In this document: in pieces, positions 1-11,121 of the stretch
Position numbering within the stretch: position 1 is the stretch's first letter
How the letters are laid out: each line of letters opens with the position of its first letter
DNA from: Trichoplusia ni
Taxonomy: Eukaryota > Arthropoda > Insecta > Lepidoptera > Noctuidae
NCBI RefSeq assembly: GCF_003590095.1
Contig: NC_039482.1
Coordinates: 13,099,657 to 13,163,656, forward strand
Reading direction: 5' to 3'
DNA length: 64,000 nucleotides
Notes under the pieces: generated by a model
Told to the model about the DNA's origin: nothing
The model's database searches: none
What the model saw: only the letters and a program-made list of their open reading frames with translations
Translations under genes and position numbers: made by a program

Positions 1-3000
1 TTTTTGTTTTCCGAACATGTTGATTTCTCTCTCTAACATCTCAAACAGATGCGTAAAGGTTTTCCCATACTTCACGTTCCTTTTACTCTAATTATCAGTT
101 TAAACGAATATTTACCCATTAGAGAAAAGTTAAGATAATTTTATTCGACGCTAAGACCTTGCGAATCAACGCAAATTCAATACAATCAATAATTAACGCG
201 CTGCATCCACGCATTCCTCAACCGCGTAAATACGCGTCGCGCGTGTTGAACTTATGCATGGATTGCGTAAGCCCGATGCGTTCTGTTTATAACGGCTTCC
301 TCTGCATGAGATTTTTTTAATTTTTTTTAATTTTTGTCCAGCAAGTCTTCAGGACTCATTTTACCTAACCTGGATTTTATAAGTAGGCTTACGGAATAGT
401 GCACATCCACAAAGGCTAGTTACAAGTTTTTGCAGACCTCACAAAGATCATGTACCTAAGGTTAATCTATAATTCAGAACACAAAGTCGTTACACAAAAA
501 CAATGAATAAGTTACTACATAAGTGCCAATACGCAGCCAATATTATTTTAAGGAGGTTCTAAAGGTTTGCTCGCCACCTCTTTCGCAGTAAAGGGGTAAT
601 AAAATATTGGATTTTATGGCTTCAATAGGCTCTAAGTGGTCATAAGTTACACCTATAAGCCGGGAATTAACACTTCCGAGGCGTAAACGTTTAGGGCTTT
701 CAAGATTAAAAACAACGTTTGTGGTTTAATAACGAGACTAGAAGTCTAGACTGATTGAGGATACTCCTCTATTTATTAAATGCCTGCAAAGTGGGAAAAG
801 TGAGGCGACGATTTGAAAAGCTTCTTCAAATATGGAAGGTTCGAATCCAGACACGCATAAACGTATTTTCCTATTCATGGATTACAAAGTGCCAAGGTAC
901 AAACTTGCTTTTTGAGAATGTTTAAAGCCCCGTCGTCTGAAGCCAACTGACGATTTAAACTCTGATGACAAGTTATCACTCTGCCTTGAGTTTAAACTCT
1001 GGAAAAATTAAAGAAATAACGGCCAAATTGAGAACATCCTCGTTTCAATTTCTGAAAGTTTTTTCTCAAATTCTTAAGCTCAGGCTTTTAGCACAAAAAT
1101 GTGTGTCGTGTCAATTTCTACTAAATGAATACTTATTAAACGCTGACTTTTTATCGAAATTGGAATTAATTATAGAGTACTTACTCTTGCTGTTTTTGTG
1201 TAGTTTGTTTAGATAATGAGTGACAGATAAACGAAACTCCCAAATTTTTGAAGTCCTTTTAGATTAAGGTTGCGGAAAAGAGACGAAGCTCTATGCCTGT
1301 TTCGCTTGCACTTCAGTAGAAGCTTTACTCTAAAAAATTGTGGTAGACACCGATTGGAGACCGGCACACCCTGTCGTCATCTCTCCAAGACGGAGGAAGT
1401 TCGACCAGCGAACAAAAAAGCACACAAGTCACTAATCTTCTTTAGATTTTCTTTTAAAACAAAACAAAATACTTCTTCAGAAACCCTATTGTTTTAAACT
1501 TCCACGAGTTACCTATATTAAAATATAAAGTAATTTAATTACTTTACAATGTGTTTGCAATTTGCAGGAATTACCGGGTGAAAAGCAATTATTTCTCATT
1601 GTTCGCCACACAAAGGTCGGACAAATCTTGTAACACCGGTTATTTACCGGTAACTGACTCAGAACGATGTTACGTTAAACTAAACTTATAACAGGCAGTG
1701 TAAAATTAACCTAATTCCTACCATTAATTATGTATGTACCTTGGATATAATTAACCTTTAGAGGTTCTGTAAATATGTAGCCATGAAGGCATGTATGTAT
1801 AACCTTTTTCTGAACTTTTACACATGGTTTCTGATCTTAACCTGATAAAGTGAAAACTTTAGAGACAATTGCCGAAAAAATAGCATCATTAACATAATTA
1901 CGAGGGATACTTTCCAAACAAAAACTAAACGAAGCCAATAACAATTTTCGTAGTTTAATCTTTTCGAATAATCCACTTGTGTTTAATATAAACAGAGAAT
2001 CTGTTGTGATAACTAACACAGCTTACACAACGCAAGCAGTGCCTCTGTCTATAAGAAACCTACATGTTTGTTTAAGATTAACAATAGCATACGCTCGCGG
2101 CGTCGCTCGCCCACACTGCTACAATTAGACAAATTAGTAGGTGTTGGAAGGAAAGTCGCTGTATTCTATGAAAGTGGAGAAATTATCTTCTTAGCTTCGG
2201 GGCTTTCAGAAATAAAGACATGGACAGGTTATCTTACAAAACAAACATTATTTATAGGTTGTTGATTGTCCTGGCTTGTGTCTATTTTGGAGCTTGTTAT
2301 TTTTCGATGGTGGTAATTTATTAATGGTAAAAAATAGGAATGAATCTTGAAAACTTGAATAGTCTGCAACATTACTTATCAATCACTGTCAATTTTCGTA
2401 CTAACAAGTCCTCATGACTCTGGCACTGTGTAATCCATGATTGGGAACTCGAAACTGGTCGAAAGTAAGGAATCCCGCTCTAGCACGTCCCCTAGCTCCA
2501 TCTAGCATACCTGACTCCACAGCTGGGCAAAGCTCAACCTCAAATTCTTCAATGATGCTGGACCACATGAAACCAGCCCACATGCTGAGCGTTTTGATCT
2601 TCCACTAACTACCGCTTCCTAGCCTGACCAGTTCGATGCTGTCCATCCGCAGGCTTCCCTTGTGTGGTAACCTTTGCCTAGCGGTCATTGTTGAGTATAA
2701 TAGTCAACTATACCTTGCAAAAGTAAGTACGAGTAGTGTAACCATCTCATCATAATTACGAATCGGTCTCACGTAATTTATTCCATTATATTTTAATGGA
2801 GTGTGTTTCTATCTTACGTTCCACACTAATTTTAATGACGTCTGAATAGAAAACTATTTAGACAACACCCCTTTGATTAGACCCTAAAATTGTTATTCAT
2901 AATGATAGGTTGAGTTGCTTTTAATGGTTCTATTATCATACAAAAATAAAACAAATAAGCAAAGCATGTCATTTAGTTGAATTATTTAGTTCAAACACGT

Positions 3001-5836
3001 GGCACATAAGTATATACCTTTCTGTAAAGGACACGCGTAGGTAGATAATTAGGTAATTATTTATTAGTAGGTAGATATTGGTCTTACTTGGTAACGCCTA
3101 CAACATTATTTTTCACTTCCGAGCTACATTATTCTTCAATGGCTTGTTGCGGTGCAAAACGACGTAATAATTAAAGAATGATAATAAATATTACTGCTGT
3201 TTCTAAATACGGCCAATTTCAATAATTTTCACCTATGATTGACGCTTTACTGCAAAATATGAAATGTCAAATGATTTGAGGCCATTGCGGAAATTAAATT
3301 TCGAATCCGAAACTATTTTCATAGACAAGTATCTACGGCAGAGACAAACCTTTGACCAGGGTGTCGCAAGTTGGCGCGCGGTGAACTTATAACCCATACG
3401 TTATCTGTGCAGCACCTGGTTTGAACCTGGCACGGATCCAACTCTTGGAATTAATACCGTTTAGTCCCAACTACGAGTAAACACGGAAAACTTATTAGAT
3501 ACCTGTTGTTTCCAAAGACGTTTGGGGGGAAAATGTTTTTGACGGTTTGGTACTGTCTTTTAATACTTGCTAAATATGGTAGAGGTAAGAGGTCGTCCAG
3601 AACTGCAGAATTTCGTTAAGTAATAGTGTTTGCTAAACTATTTACCTAACTAAAATCTCAATTAAAACTTAGAATTATTCCTAGATAGAATATCGGGAGA
3701 TCTGTTTTAAAAAAAAGTTCGCTTTTAAACGAATAATCAGCCTTTGAAAGAATATGCCATTGATTTTTTATAAAAAGAACGAATTTTCAAAAATCCGCAT
3801 AAGGAAAAATACAGCTCGCTGTTCTGGCACAAGATTAATTAAACTACACGGCACCATGCCATATATTTATCCACGAGAACAATATTCTCAAAAAATCGAA
3901 TCGCAAATTACTTCCACACCTCAATTTACACTTAAAAGAGCCATATTTCAGATAATGAGGTAAAAAACCCTGTCTGTGAGCGGCCATTCTCTTCATGCAA
4001 AGAATGCGGGCACAAAGGCTTTTGGCAATGAAAGGATCATACGGCCGACGATTGCGCCCTTATCTATTGAGCTACGGAAAAGGCTATTTCAGCTGTAGCA
4101 AGGTTTAGATTAGGGTAAAATTATTTTATCATTTAGTCTGATTGGTTTTTGAGTGCCATTGACTGATTTGTAGTTTATGGTGAAAAGATTACCTACCTAT
4201 CATTAATAGCATGGGCTTTAGATGTTTTGCTAGAAATTAGATTAGATTAGAATATTCTTTATTGTACACCATGGAATTACTGCAGTGATTCTTAATACAT
4301 ACAATGTTAGGGCACAATGGCGGAGTAGAGTAGCTATATGTTTTACTTTTTCAATAGTTTAGTATGTATTTAAGTAATTGTATTATTAGATGGATATTCA
4401 TTTGAATTGCGAATTTAATTGATATTTTTTGAAATCATGGTAGGTAATTACATTCCTGTATTCATTTAATCTGGGCACCAGTCCGTCGTACATATCATAG
4501 ATTTGTATGATGAATAGGTAAAACTTCCCGATCATTTATAAAGCATTGATAACAATAATGACCAGTCTGTCTGCTAGTAGCTATTAATTTTGTCTAGCCG
4601 TGGCATAGACCTATGCCACGGCGTACGTGATAGTTACCTTTATCTAGATATTTACTACATCAATACAGATTACAGACATATTAGTATTTTTATTAACTAC
4701 TCAGAAAACTACCTATTACCTATTCGGTTTAGCAAAACCAACTTGAAAAATAATGTCCTTCAATCACAATTTGGTGTCTTAAAATTAATGTATGTTGTGG
4801 CTTATTTGTTTTGTTCATCACTAATTTAGTTAAAAAAGTTAAATTGAAAGATTTTTTTAACTAACTTAATGTCGTCTATACATTTCTCCCAGTGTGATCG
4901 TAGCTTAACTTCTAACACCTGCAGTTACGCTTATGTAAAATGTTGAACGCTCCCAAATGTATAACAAACATAATTACATTAAATCTGACGAATTTACGAC
5001 TATTTACGTTACCTCATAAATAATTTACAATAACGGTCCCATTACGAGTGAGTTCCGAACTCAATGAATGTTTATGTTAAGGAGCGTTCGGAATTAACGA
5101 ACATGAATAATTCTACCGCTCTATTTTGTTGATTAACTCGCTGCCGCGACCTATTTAATACATGCATTCCTTTTGATACAATGTTTATAAATAATGAAGT
5201 TATCAAAACAGTTTATAACAAATAAGATATTGAGTTTTATTGAACTTATCGTGTCGATTAACGCCATCTATTTACGAAATAAATGTTCTGAAGTTATTTA
5301 CTGCTGCTAGTTGTTTTAAGTTCAAATGACCACTAGATGGAGGTATAACTCTAATTCGCTAAGAAACTACGAGATGGCACTGTTTTACGATACGCTGAAA
5401 GGCCAAGGGTCCTTTGGCTTGTGATCGGACCGAAAGATGTGTCTATATATCTACTTACTATTGTTTATTGTTGGATAATTTTTTGGAACTCAATTGGAAG
5501 TCAAAAAGCTTTTGGTTGCCAATTTAGGTACTGTTTAGTTCAATATGTTCCGTAAAACGGGGTGAATAGAAAGGGTTATAAGCACTTGGTCCCACTCGCA
5601 TTTCGGCCTCCCTTCACAAATGGTCACATTCGTGATTAGTCCTATTCGTAATTCGTCCCATGCAAGTAGCTCAAGTAGCTTCAGAAGAAAAGTATCTTTA
5701 AAAATAATTTACGTCAAGTAACATCAACACTAAACTTATTTAAACTACCTGCCTGTATTACCGATCTTTGACTGATATATTATCCTACTAGGGTAAGGGA
5801 TTTCAAAGTAAACACTCAAAAACTTAGGTCTTAAAC
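1..5836. other. Intergenic AT-rich DNA with old repeat fragments
   Basis: I find no supportable gene here. Open frames are short (under 85 codons), not conserved in any way I recognise, and lack convincing splice or start context. Small repeat relics are visible: tRNA-like B-box words near 840-856 (ggttcgaatccag) and, reversed, near 3415-3430; a reversed tRNA-like A-box stretch at about 4020-4085; a 'tagattagattag...ttctttattgtacacc' repeat piece at 4232-4270; and a short perfect palindrome at 4598-4621. The right edge is the 3' end of RpL7A on the minus strand. Confidence 0.5.
4598..4621. repeat. Short perfect palindrome
   Basis: Eleven-base arms (CCGTGGCATAG and its exact reverse complement) are separated by two bases. 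There is no following T-run and no nearby gene, so no terminator or operator role is implied. It is probably a remnant of a fold-back element. Confidence 0.6.
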
Positions 5837-5842
5837 TTTATT
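5837..5842 (-). terminator. RpL7A poly(A) signal
   Basis: TTTATT on the plus strand reads AATAAA on the gene strand. It lies only about five bases after the TAA stop, so the 3' UTR is very short, which is common in ribosomal protein genes. Confidence 0.7.
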
Positions 5843-5846
5843 AGGC

Positions 5847-8800
5847 TTAGCCTTGTTTCTGCGCGAGCTCACGAGCCTTCGCCTTCTCGAGCTTAGCGAT
5901 GCGCGCGTTGGACTTGTTGCCGAGGACACCACCTCCCCAGTGTTTGCGGAGCTCTTCGTAGCGCTCGTTGAAGTTGGTCTTGATGGCTTCCGTCACCTTC
6001 GAGAAGGCAGCGCGGTCGCCAGACTCCACCTGCGAACGAGGAAAACATATTTCAGTAAAGTTCATATGTTTGCTGTGTTTATCAGTTGACTAAATGGCAT
6101 CCTCAGATAAAATCTATTGGTGGTAGAAGGGTTGTCAGCAAGGCTTTCTGATAGCAAATAAATCATCATTACATGCACTCTTTGTAACATATACATTAAA
6201 ATGAAGCAACTAATTTACTAAAAACTTAAATAACAAGAACAAAAGTTCACTACTAAACATCAAAAATTAAGGTCCTACTAAGATAGTAGCAATAACAATA
6301 CTAACATGTGTGATTGCAACGCAGGTGCAGGTCTTGCGGTGCACAAGGGCTCCCAAACGGGACTTGCCCTTGACAATACAGTAAGGCACACCCATCTTAC
6401 GGCAGAGGGCGGGCAGGAAGAGAACCAGCTGAGGACAAAAATAAAATAAATTAGACAAGGATGACAATGGTATTAATATCTAAGTTGTTAAGAGTGAGGG
6501 TTTGAGCTCAGAGTCAACAATCTTCATGCAGCTAAAAATATCGTGATATTGAAAGCCTCAGGTGAAGAAATTCTAACATCATAGCAACCCTAAGTCAAAT
6601 GGTAACTACTGTAAATAGTTATCTTGGGCAGTTCATCAAATAATTGTCTCTTTTTGAAGTAAAACTTCTTTATCGGGGTTGGAGAATTTTTTTTCATTAT
6701 ACATCATTTTTTTTTACTCAAGCTCATACTCAATCAAAAGGAAGAGCTTGACTTCATGAAATAAAATAATAGCAAATATATGGTCACTATAGTAAACTTT
6801 TTCAACTAGAATAAAGAAATAATAATAAAATAACTCACCTCAATGGGGTCGACATCATGGGCGATGACGACAAGCTGTGCCTTCTTCTTCTCAACGAGCT
6901 TGGTCACAGTGTTGGTGCCAGCACGGATGGTGTTGGGCCTCTTTGGTGGAGGCTCGTCTTTCTTGGCAACCTGAAAGAGGACTAATGTTATCCAATGTTC
7001 TAAGAATAAAACATTTTTGAGGAGGTATTAGATGGCATCAGAGATCTTGGTGGTTAGAGGTCTTCATGGCATTCTGAAGTTTTTGTTATGCATCATGTCG
7101 ATAGAACTAAACACACTAAACAGATAGAGGTAATCATAGTAATTCAAACATTTTGGTATAGGAACTTCATCTAAATAGTAATGATAAAATTCAAGAATAT
7201 GACCTTTAAACTCATATTTCAATTCAGAAGAACAACAATGATCAGAGATTTTAGTTTTCATTATATGTATTTTTATTATCTGAACAGCAAAGTGCACATT
7301 AAAGGACACTTGGATTTTATACTGGAACGACACAAACATAGCTAATATTACTAAATAACAGCATCCCTATCCATATTAACTCATCAATGCTATGAAATAT
7401 ACAAAAAATCTTACCTTAGCTTCAGCAGCCTTTTTTAGGCGCTCTTTCCTGACTGCCTCAGTCTCTGGCCTGTATTTCTCCAAGATCTTGAACAGACCTT
7501 TGGCTGAAACACAAATAATCTATTTGAAATAATGAATATATCTCAATGCAGCTTTAAATTATGTAGAATGTTGTTTCAGAGTTAAAAAGCTCGTATATTT
7601 TTTAGGATAATCATAGTGATTCAGTGTTGCATTTGGTATTCATCATTTTAAGTAGTAAATAGTGCAATGTGATTTCTAAAACCCGGTTTTTGGTAAATTA
7701 AAACTATTTAATTGTAATACTTCTAGTTTTAAGTTACATAAAATTAAATCACATTACGCCACACTAACTAAATCTAACTTATTCCATATGACATGAGAAG
7801 GATAATGCCAACAAACCTGTGGTCTTGTCAAGTGTCTGGGTGAACTGGTTGATTGGTGGCGGCACCTTGAGACGGCGCTGGAGCACTGCCTTCTGGCGCT
7901 GGATGCGGATGTACTTGGGCCATCTCACGAAGCGGGACAGATCCCTAGTGGGTTGGATGTCCTGGCCTGTTAGAGTTCAGACAGTAAATAGTTTAGTATC
8001 CAGCCAATGTAATAGGTTAGTACTGTAAATCATAGTAAAGTTTTGGTTGTAGTGGAAGTTAAATTAATGAATTGTTTTGATAAGTGATTAATAGAATAAA
8101 CCAAGAAATGCTTCCTACCTAAATTTAGTTTAAAGATTTAGGCATAGAACAGAAAAATAATATGGATAGTGTTCAATTGAGACTAATCAGTGTTAAAAAG
8201 CTCGTATATTTTGTAACCACATGGTATTTCGGAATAAGGTTTACATCATTTTAGTCTCAAGCTCACTATATTACTAAATAATCGCCTACATCAAGTAATT
8301 CATAACCTAGTAATGTAGTTGTATGAAGTTTAAAATGCCAAATAAACTTTGGCGCTATTTGTAACAATGAAAACACAGGAACAACATCATTTAGCATCTA
8401 ATGTAAATATAGGTTATATGTACGTAAAATTTAACAATAAGCTTACCAATAGCAAAGTTCTTGGTCCTCTTCTCGAAGAGTGGGTTCACAATCTTTTTAG
8501 GTTCAACTTTCTTCACGACCAAAGGTGCGGCCGCTACCTTCTTGCCTACCTTCTTCTTAGGCTGAAATTATAATAATACAACTTGAGTCATGTGCTACCG
8601 TACGAAGCACGTTGTTACCGACAGCGGAAGTACAAGTTATCACTAGAAATAACACTTGGTCAGACATCATGGCATTGTTTTGAGGTTATAGAGGTTGATT
8701 GGAAACATTACTTCACATTATGACGGAAATTGATTATAAAAAGCAACAGCAACTAATAGTGATTATTTAAGTTAAATGCACCACTGTATAATGTACCTGG

Positions 8801-8947
8801 ACATAACAAAGTGAGAAGTTTTGACTTCAAAAACAACGCCAGTCCCACAAACATGTTACGATGTAAACTTCACGGTAAAATCACTTTTTCTGATAAAAAT
8901 AAAGTAATTAACTAAACGCACATGGCTTTTACCTTCTTCTGCACCAT
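5847..8947 (-). CDS. RpL7A: 60S ribosomal protein L7A (eL8), seven coding exons
   Basis: This is a structural protein of the large ribosomal subunit (eL8 family, L7Ae/L30e-type RNA-binding fold). Exons in gene order are 8933-8947, 8447-8561, 7817-7966, 7415-7503, 6839-6970, 6306-6428 and 5847-6029. All borders are GT-AG and phases match (15, 115, 150, 89, 132, 123 and 183 nt), giving 268 aa; human RPL7A has 266. The start is the first ATG, in exon 1 (MVQKK). Recognisable stretches are NPLFEKRTKNFAIG, DLSRFVRWPKYIRIQRQKA, LKVPPPINQFTQTLD, RAGTNTVTKLVEKKKAQLVV, IAHDVDPIE, LCRKMGVPYCIVKGKSRLG and KHWGGGVLG. The C-terminal third carries the L7Ae-like kink-turn-binding part. The gene is intact with no odd residues. 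A pyrimidine start tract suggests TOP-type translational control. Its introns carry snoRNAs, as in the vertebrate gene. Confidence 0.97.
6099..6173 (-). ncRNA. Box C/D snoRNA in RpL7A intron 6, U24-like (D' half)
   Basis: On the gene strand, box C ATGATGA (6163-6169) is followed by ATTTGCTAT and a CAGA D'-like box. A candidate box D CTGA is at 6103-6106, and GCAT/ATGC can close a short terminal stem. ATTTGCTAT is the D' guide of human U24 (SNORD24) as I remember it, complementary to 28S TAGCAAAT. The pair five bases from D' would be G:C, so the target would be a cytosine, as for U24. A degenerate ACCACCAA, part of the other U24 guide, lies further on without a matching D box. Closing stem and box D are less certain than box C. 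Confidence 0.65.
6497..6591 (-). ncRNA. Box C/D snoRNA in RpL7A intron 5, probable U36C-like 28S guide
   Basis: On the gene strand a terminal stem AGGGTT-GCT / AGC-...-AACCCT encloses box C ATGATGT (6576-6582), box D' CTGA (6558-6561), a C'-like ATGAAGA and box D CTGA (6508-6511). The guide before D' is GAATTTCTTCAC. It is complementary to GTGAAGAAATTC, which I recall in the conserved 28S segment 'GTCAAAGTGAAGAAATTCAATG'. The D+5 rule points to the second A of GTGAA. In humans SNORD36C in RPL7A guides 28S A3703, which I believe is this site. The second guide, before D, is unassigned. Confidence 0.8.
7034..7100 (-). ncRNA. Box C/D snoRNA in RpL7A intron 4, U24-like (D half)
   Basis: On the gene strand ATGATGC (box C, 7090-7096) is followed by C'-like ATGAAGA, the guide AACCACCAAGATCT and box D CTGA (7038-7041). 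The guide plus D box matches human U24 (ACCACCAAGATC then CTGATGC) almost exactly, and is complementary to 28S GATCTTGGTGGT. The D+5 base pairs with a cytosine. The other U24 guide (ATTTGCTAT) is absent from the first half, which instead reads CATAACAAAAACTTCAGA. The terminal stem is weak. Confidence 0.78.
7571..7651 (-). ncRNA. Box C/D snoRNA in RpL7A intron 3, U36-type 18S guide (copy b)
   Basis: Box C ATGATGA (7640-7646), D' CTGA (7621-7624) and D CTGA (7576-7579) are in order on the gene strand. Directly before D is the guide ATACGAGCTTTTTAACT. It is complementary over at least 15 bases to the universal 18S rRNA stretch AGTTAAAAAGCTCGT. The D+5 base is T and pairs with the first A of the A-run, which is the human A668 site of U36 (SNORD36A/B, also in RPL7A). 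I see no long terminal stem. The guide is shared word for word with the intron 2 copy, while flanks differ. Confidence 0.88.
8177..8260 (-). ncRNA. Box C/D snoRNA in RpL7A intron 2, U36-type 18S guide (copy a)
   Basis: A perfect 9-bp terminal stem (TTGAGACTA / TAGTCTCAA, 8252-8260 with 8177-8185) encloses box C ATGATGT (8243-8249) and box D CTGA (8187-8190). The guide before D, ATACGAGCTTTTTAAC, is complementary to 18S GTTAAAAAGCTCGT, the U36/A668 site. A CCGA at about 8228-8231 could be a degenerate D' box. It is clearly a paralogue of the intron 3 snoRNA: the same 16-base guide with diverged flanks. Confidence 0.92.
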
Positions 8948-8985
8948 CTTGAACGAGTTTTATACTAGTGATCTAAAGGCCACGA
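8948..8985 (-). promoter_or_regulatory. RpL7A 5' UTR and likely TOP start site
   Basis: On the gene strand the leader reads ...TAT-CTTTTCGTGG... . The C at about 8979 followed by four T and C resembles the 5' terminal oligopyrimidine tract of ribosomal protein mRNAs. A start there gives a leader of about 32 nt before the ATG at 8947. The upstream CTTTCGG word near 9020 is an alternative start. No TATA box is obvious. Confidence 0.5.
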
Positions 8986-9498
8986 AAAGATACGTGACCT
9001 AAAGCGAACACCAAACTTTCGGCGAAAATGGCCGAAAGAAAAAGATCTGACAGCACTGGAAAACGTCAAATGTAAACGTTGGTACAGATAACACAACTCC
9101 TCGATACTAACGCCACCTATTAACTCATTTGAAACCAGAGTATTTGAGACAGTGCCACAGATGATTAAATAAAGTATCTCGTATATTAATTTTGTTTAAT
9201 TTTAATCTTCAATTAAATTATATGTTACGAACTTCTTAATTATATTTTATGTTTTCATGGTAAGTTTAAACTAATTGTTTCGTAATATTTACACAAAAAA
9301 AGAAGAGGGGATTGAATATAACTAAGTGTGTATTGTCTTTCAGAATGTTTATTTTATATCCCTATCGCCGTTGTTACGACCAGGCAATTGAATCACCAAA
9401 CTATACTGAATTGGATTGAAATAAAATAGCGTCAACGATTTTATTGAGTCATAAAGTGAACAGCTTATTGCTCTAAACAAAATTGTTATAAATTGAAA

Positions 9499-10829
9499 AT
9501 GAGTTATCAAAAGTATTTGGTTGCTGTTTTTGGTAAGGTTTTTTCTTGTAAAAAGAATAAAATACTAACATCACAATTTTACCCTATTACGTGATAAACA
9601 TGAGTAAAATATGTGCACTATGTCCTTGTATTATAACTAAATGAAACAATTTTATTTTTTCAGCTCTATTTCCGCTCACTGACGCGGTCAAAGTCAACAT
9701 GCAAGGATCGTTAAGTTTCGGAAAAGAAGTTATGGATACTTTAACGCGCTATATAGGAACGAACTACGCTTTACCAGTATCAGGTCGACGGTCAATGTCA
9801 TATTCGAAAGAAACAGATGTTCTTTATATAATAATCAAATCAACATACTTATGTAGGGATCTACAATTCTGCGACGGTATATTAGAAAAATTCTTAAATG
9901 ATTACGTTATGTATCTGACAAAGTCCATAGAATCTATTTTCGAAGAAATACTCAGTCAGCGCGAAGTTAACGACGAGGAATCTCAAGTAGTCAAGCAATT
10001 GATATTTGAAGAAGAATTGAAGAAGTGTCTGCGTGAAATAAGGAAACTGCTCAGAACTATAAATCTGAAAAGCACGCAAGAAAGCGGACCTTACTTGTGG
10101 ATAGAAGTCATAAAGAAGATAAGTCTCATGTTCCAAACGGCGGCCATCATGTTTGCTGTGGACAGGTTAGAAGGTACAGAGACCGACATCGATGTGGTTA
10201 CGAAGAAATTGACACAGAAATTCGTCATTGCAACAGTAACAGTTGAAAGCAAGTACGAAGTCAAACTCTGCTCGGAATACGAAATCTGCTCCAAGTCATA
10301 CGAATGTACGAAATCTTTAAACATCTTGCTTTCGTCGTTTAAGGACATGGAAGATGAGAAGGTAAAGAACTTCATTCGTTATGTGTCTGAAGCGTTTTTG
10401 GACACTAAGTTTTACAACCAACTAAGCGAAGTTACTGCGAATGAAATGCAAATTATACTCAACGATATGGCTTATTCGGACAACGTTCCGGCAAAAGAAG
10501 TTTTGCTGACGATTCAGAAGACTATAGAAGAGAGACTAAACTCTATAACAACCAAGACCTACACAGCAAACGGAAGAGACGTGGAGCTAGTCCACGTAAT
10601 TCTTTCTGACATGGATCATTTGTACAGCAAGAGAAAAGTTGATCCCTTTCATTCTTTCTTAAGCAATTTCTTTGAATGGTCCCGATCTGGTGCCAAGTTA
10701 GGGACCCACGTACGTACATTATTAACGGATATAGAAGATCAACTCAATGAACTATCTGATGATCTATTTTTAAAACTTGTGAATGAAGTGAAAACGTTTT
10801 TGGAAATCACCGTCGATCCGGAAAAGTAA
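9499..10829 (+). CDS. Unrecognised predicted secreted protein, 399 aa, two exons
   Basis: Exon 1 (9499-9532) ends at a GT donor and exon 2 (9664-10829) starts after a T-rich tract and CAG; the phases agree. The N-terminus MSYQKYLVAVFALFPLTDA has a short hydrophobic run and looks like a signal peptide; this part only appears when exon 1 is joined to the long open frame, whose own first ATG is at 9699. The mature part is rich in charged and leucine residues and probably mostly helical. It has six cysteines (three in a KLCSEYEICSKSYECTKS cluster near residue 220) and no membrane segment beyond the leader. I recognise no domain. It begins about 520 bp from the RpL7A start, in divergent orientation. 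The A-rich end of an adjoining repeat supplies a possible AATAAA at 11039-11044. Codon use and the splice join support a real gene; function is unknown. Confidence 0.8.
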
Positions 10830-10962
10830 AGGACGTTGTAAAGTTGGTTGTTTTATTACTTTTTAACGATTGCTAGGTTGAATTTGTAGGTTATCGGAAA
10901 GAATGTAATTTCAATATGTCTTCTAAGTACTGTAGAACACGGTTGATGTAAAAAACAGTTTG

Positions 10963-11053
10963 CAAGAGTCTGATTCACCGACTGTATCCTCCCCGTGGAG
11001 GCAAATATCCATGAGGATTTCCCATCATACAAAAAAAGAATAAAAAGAAAAAG
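10963..11053 (+). repeat. SINE-type 3' tail relic
   Basis: The words 'aagagtctgatt', 'tcctcccc...gagg', 'ccatgaggatttccca' and a closing A-rich tract recur at 54445-54535. Both look like decayed copies of one short lepidopteran element. This copy lies just downstream of the secreted-protein gene and may provide its poly(A) signal. Confidence 0.55.
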
Positions 11054-11121
11054 GTACTAGTTACTTTCTGTTAACTTCAAGTTAGACAGCTAGAGCTTCT
11101 TACTAACAGTATACGATTAAA

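Noticed and set aside
4010..4090. A possible reversed tRNA gene (tagctcaatagataagggc)
   Set aside because: Only the A-box side is tRNA-like; the anticodon and T arms do not pair and no B box is intact. It is more likely a SINE relic.
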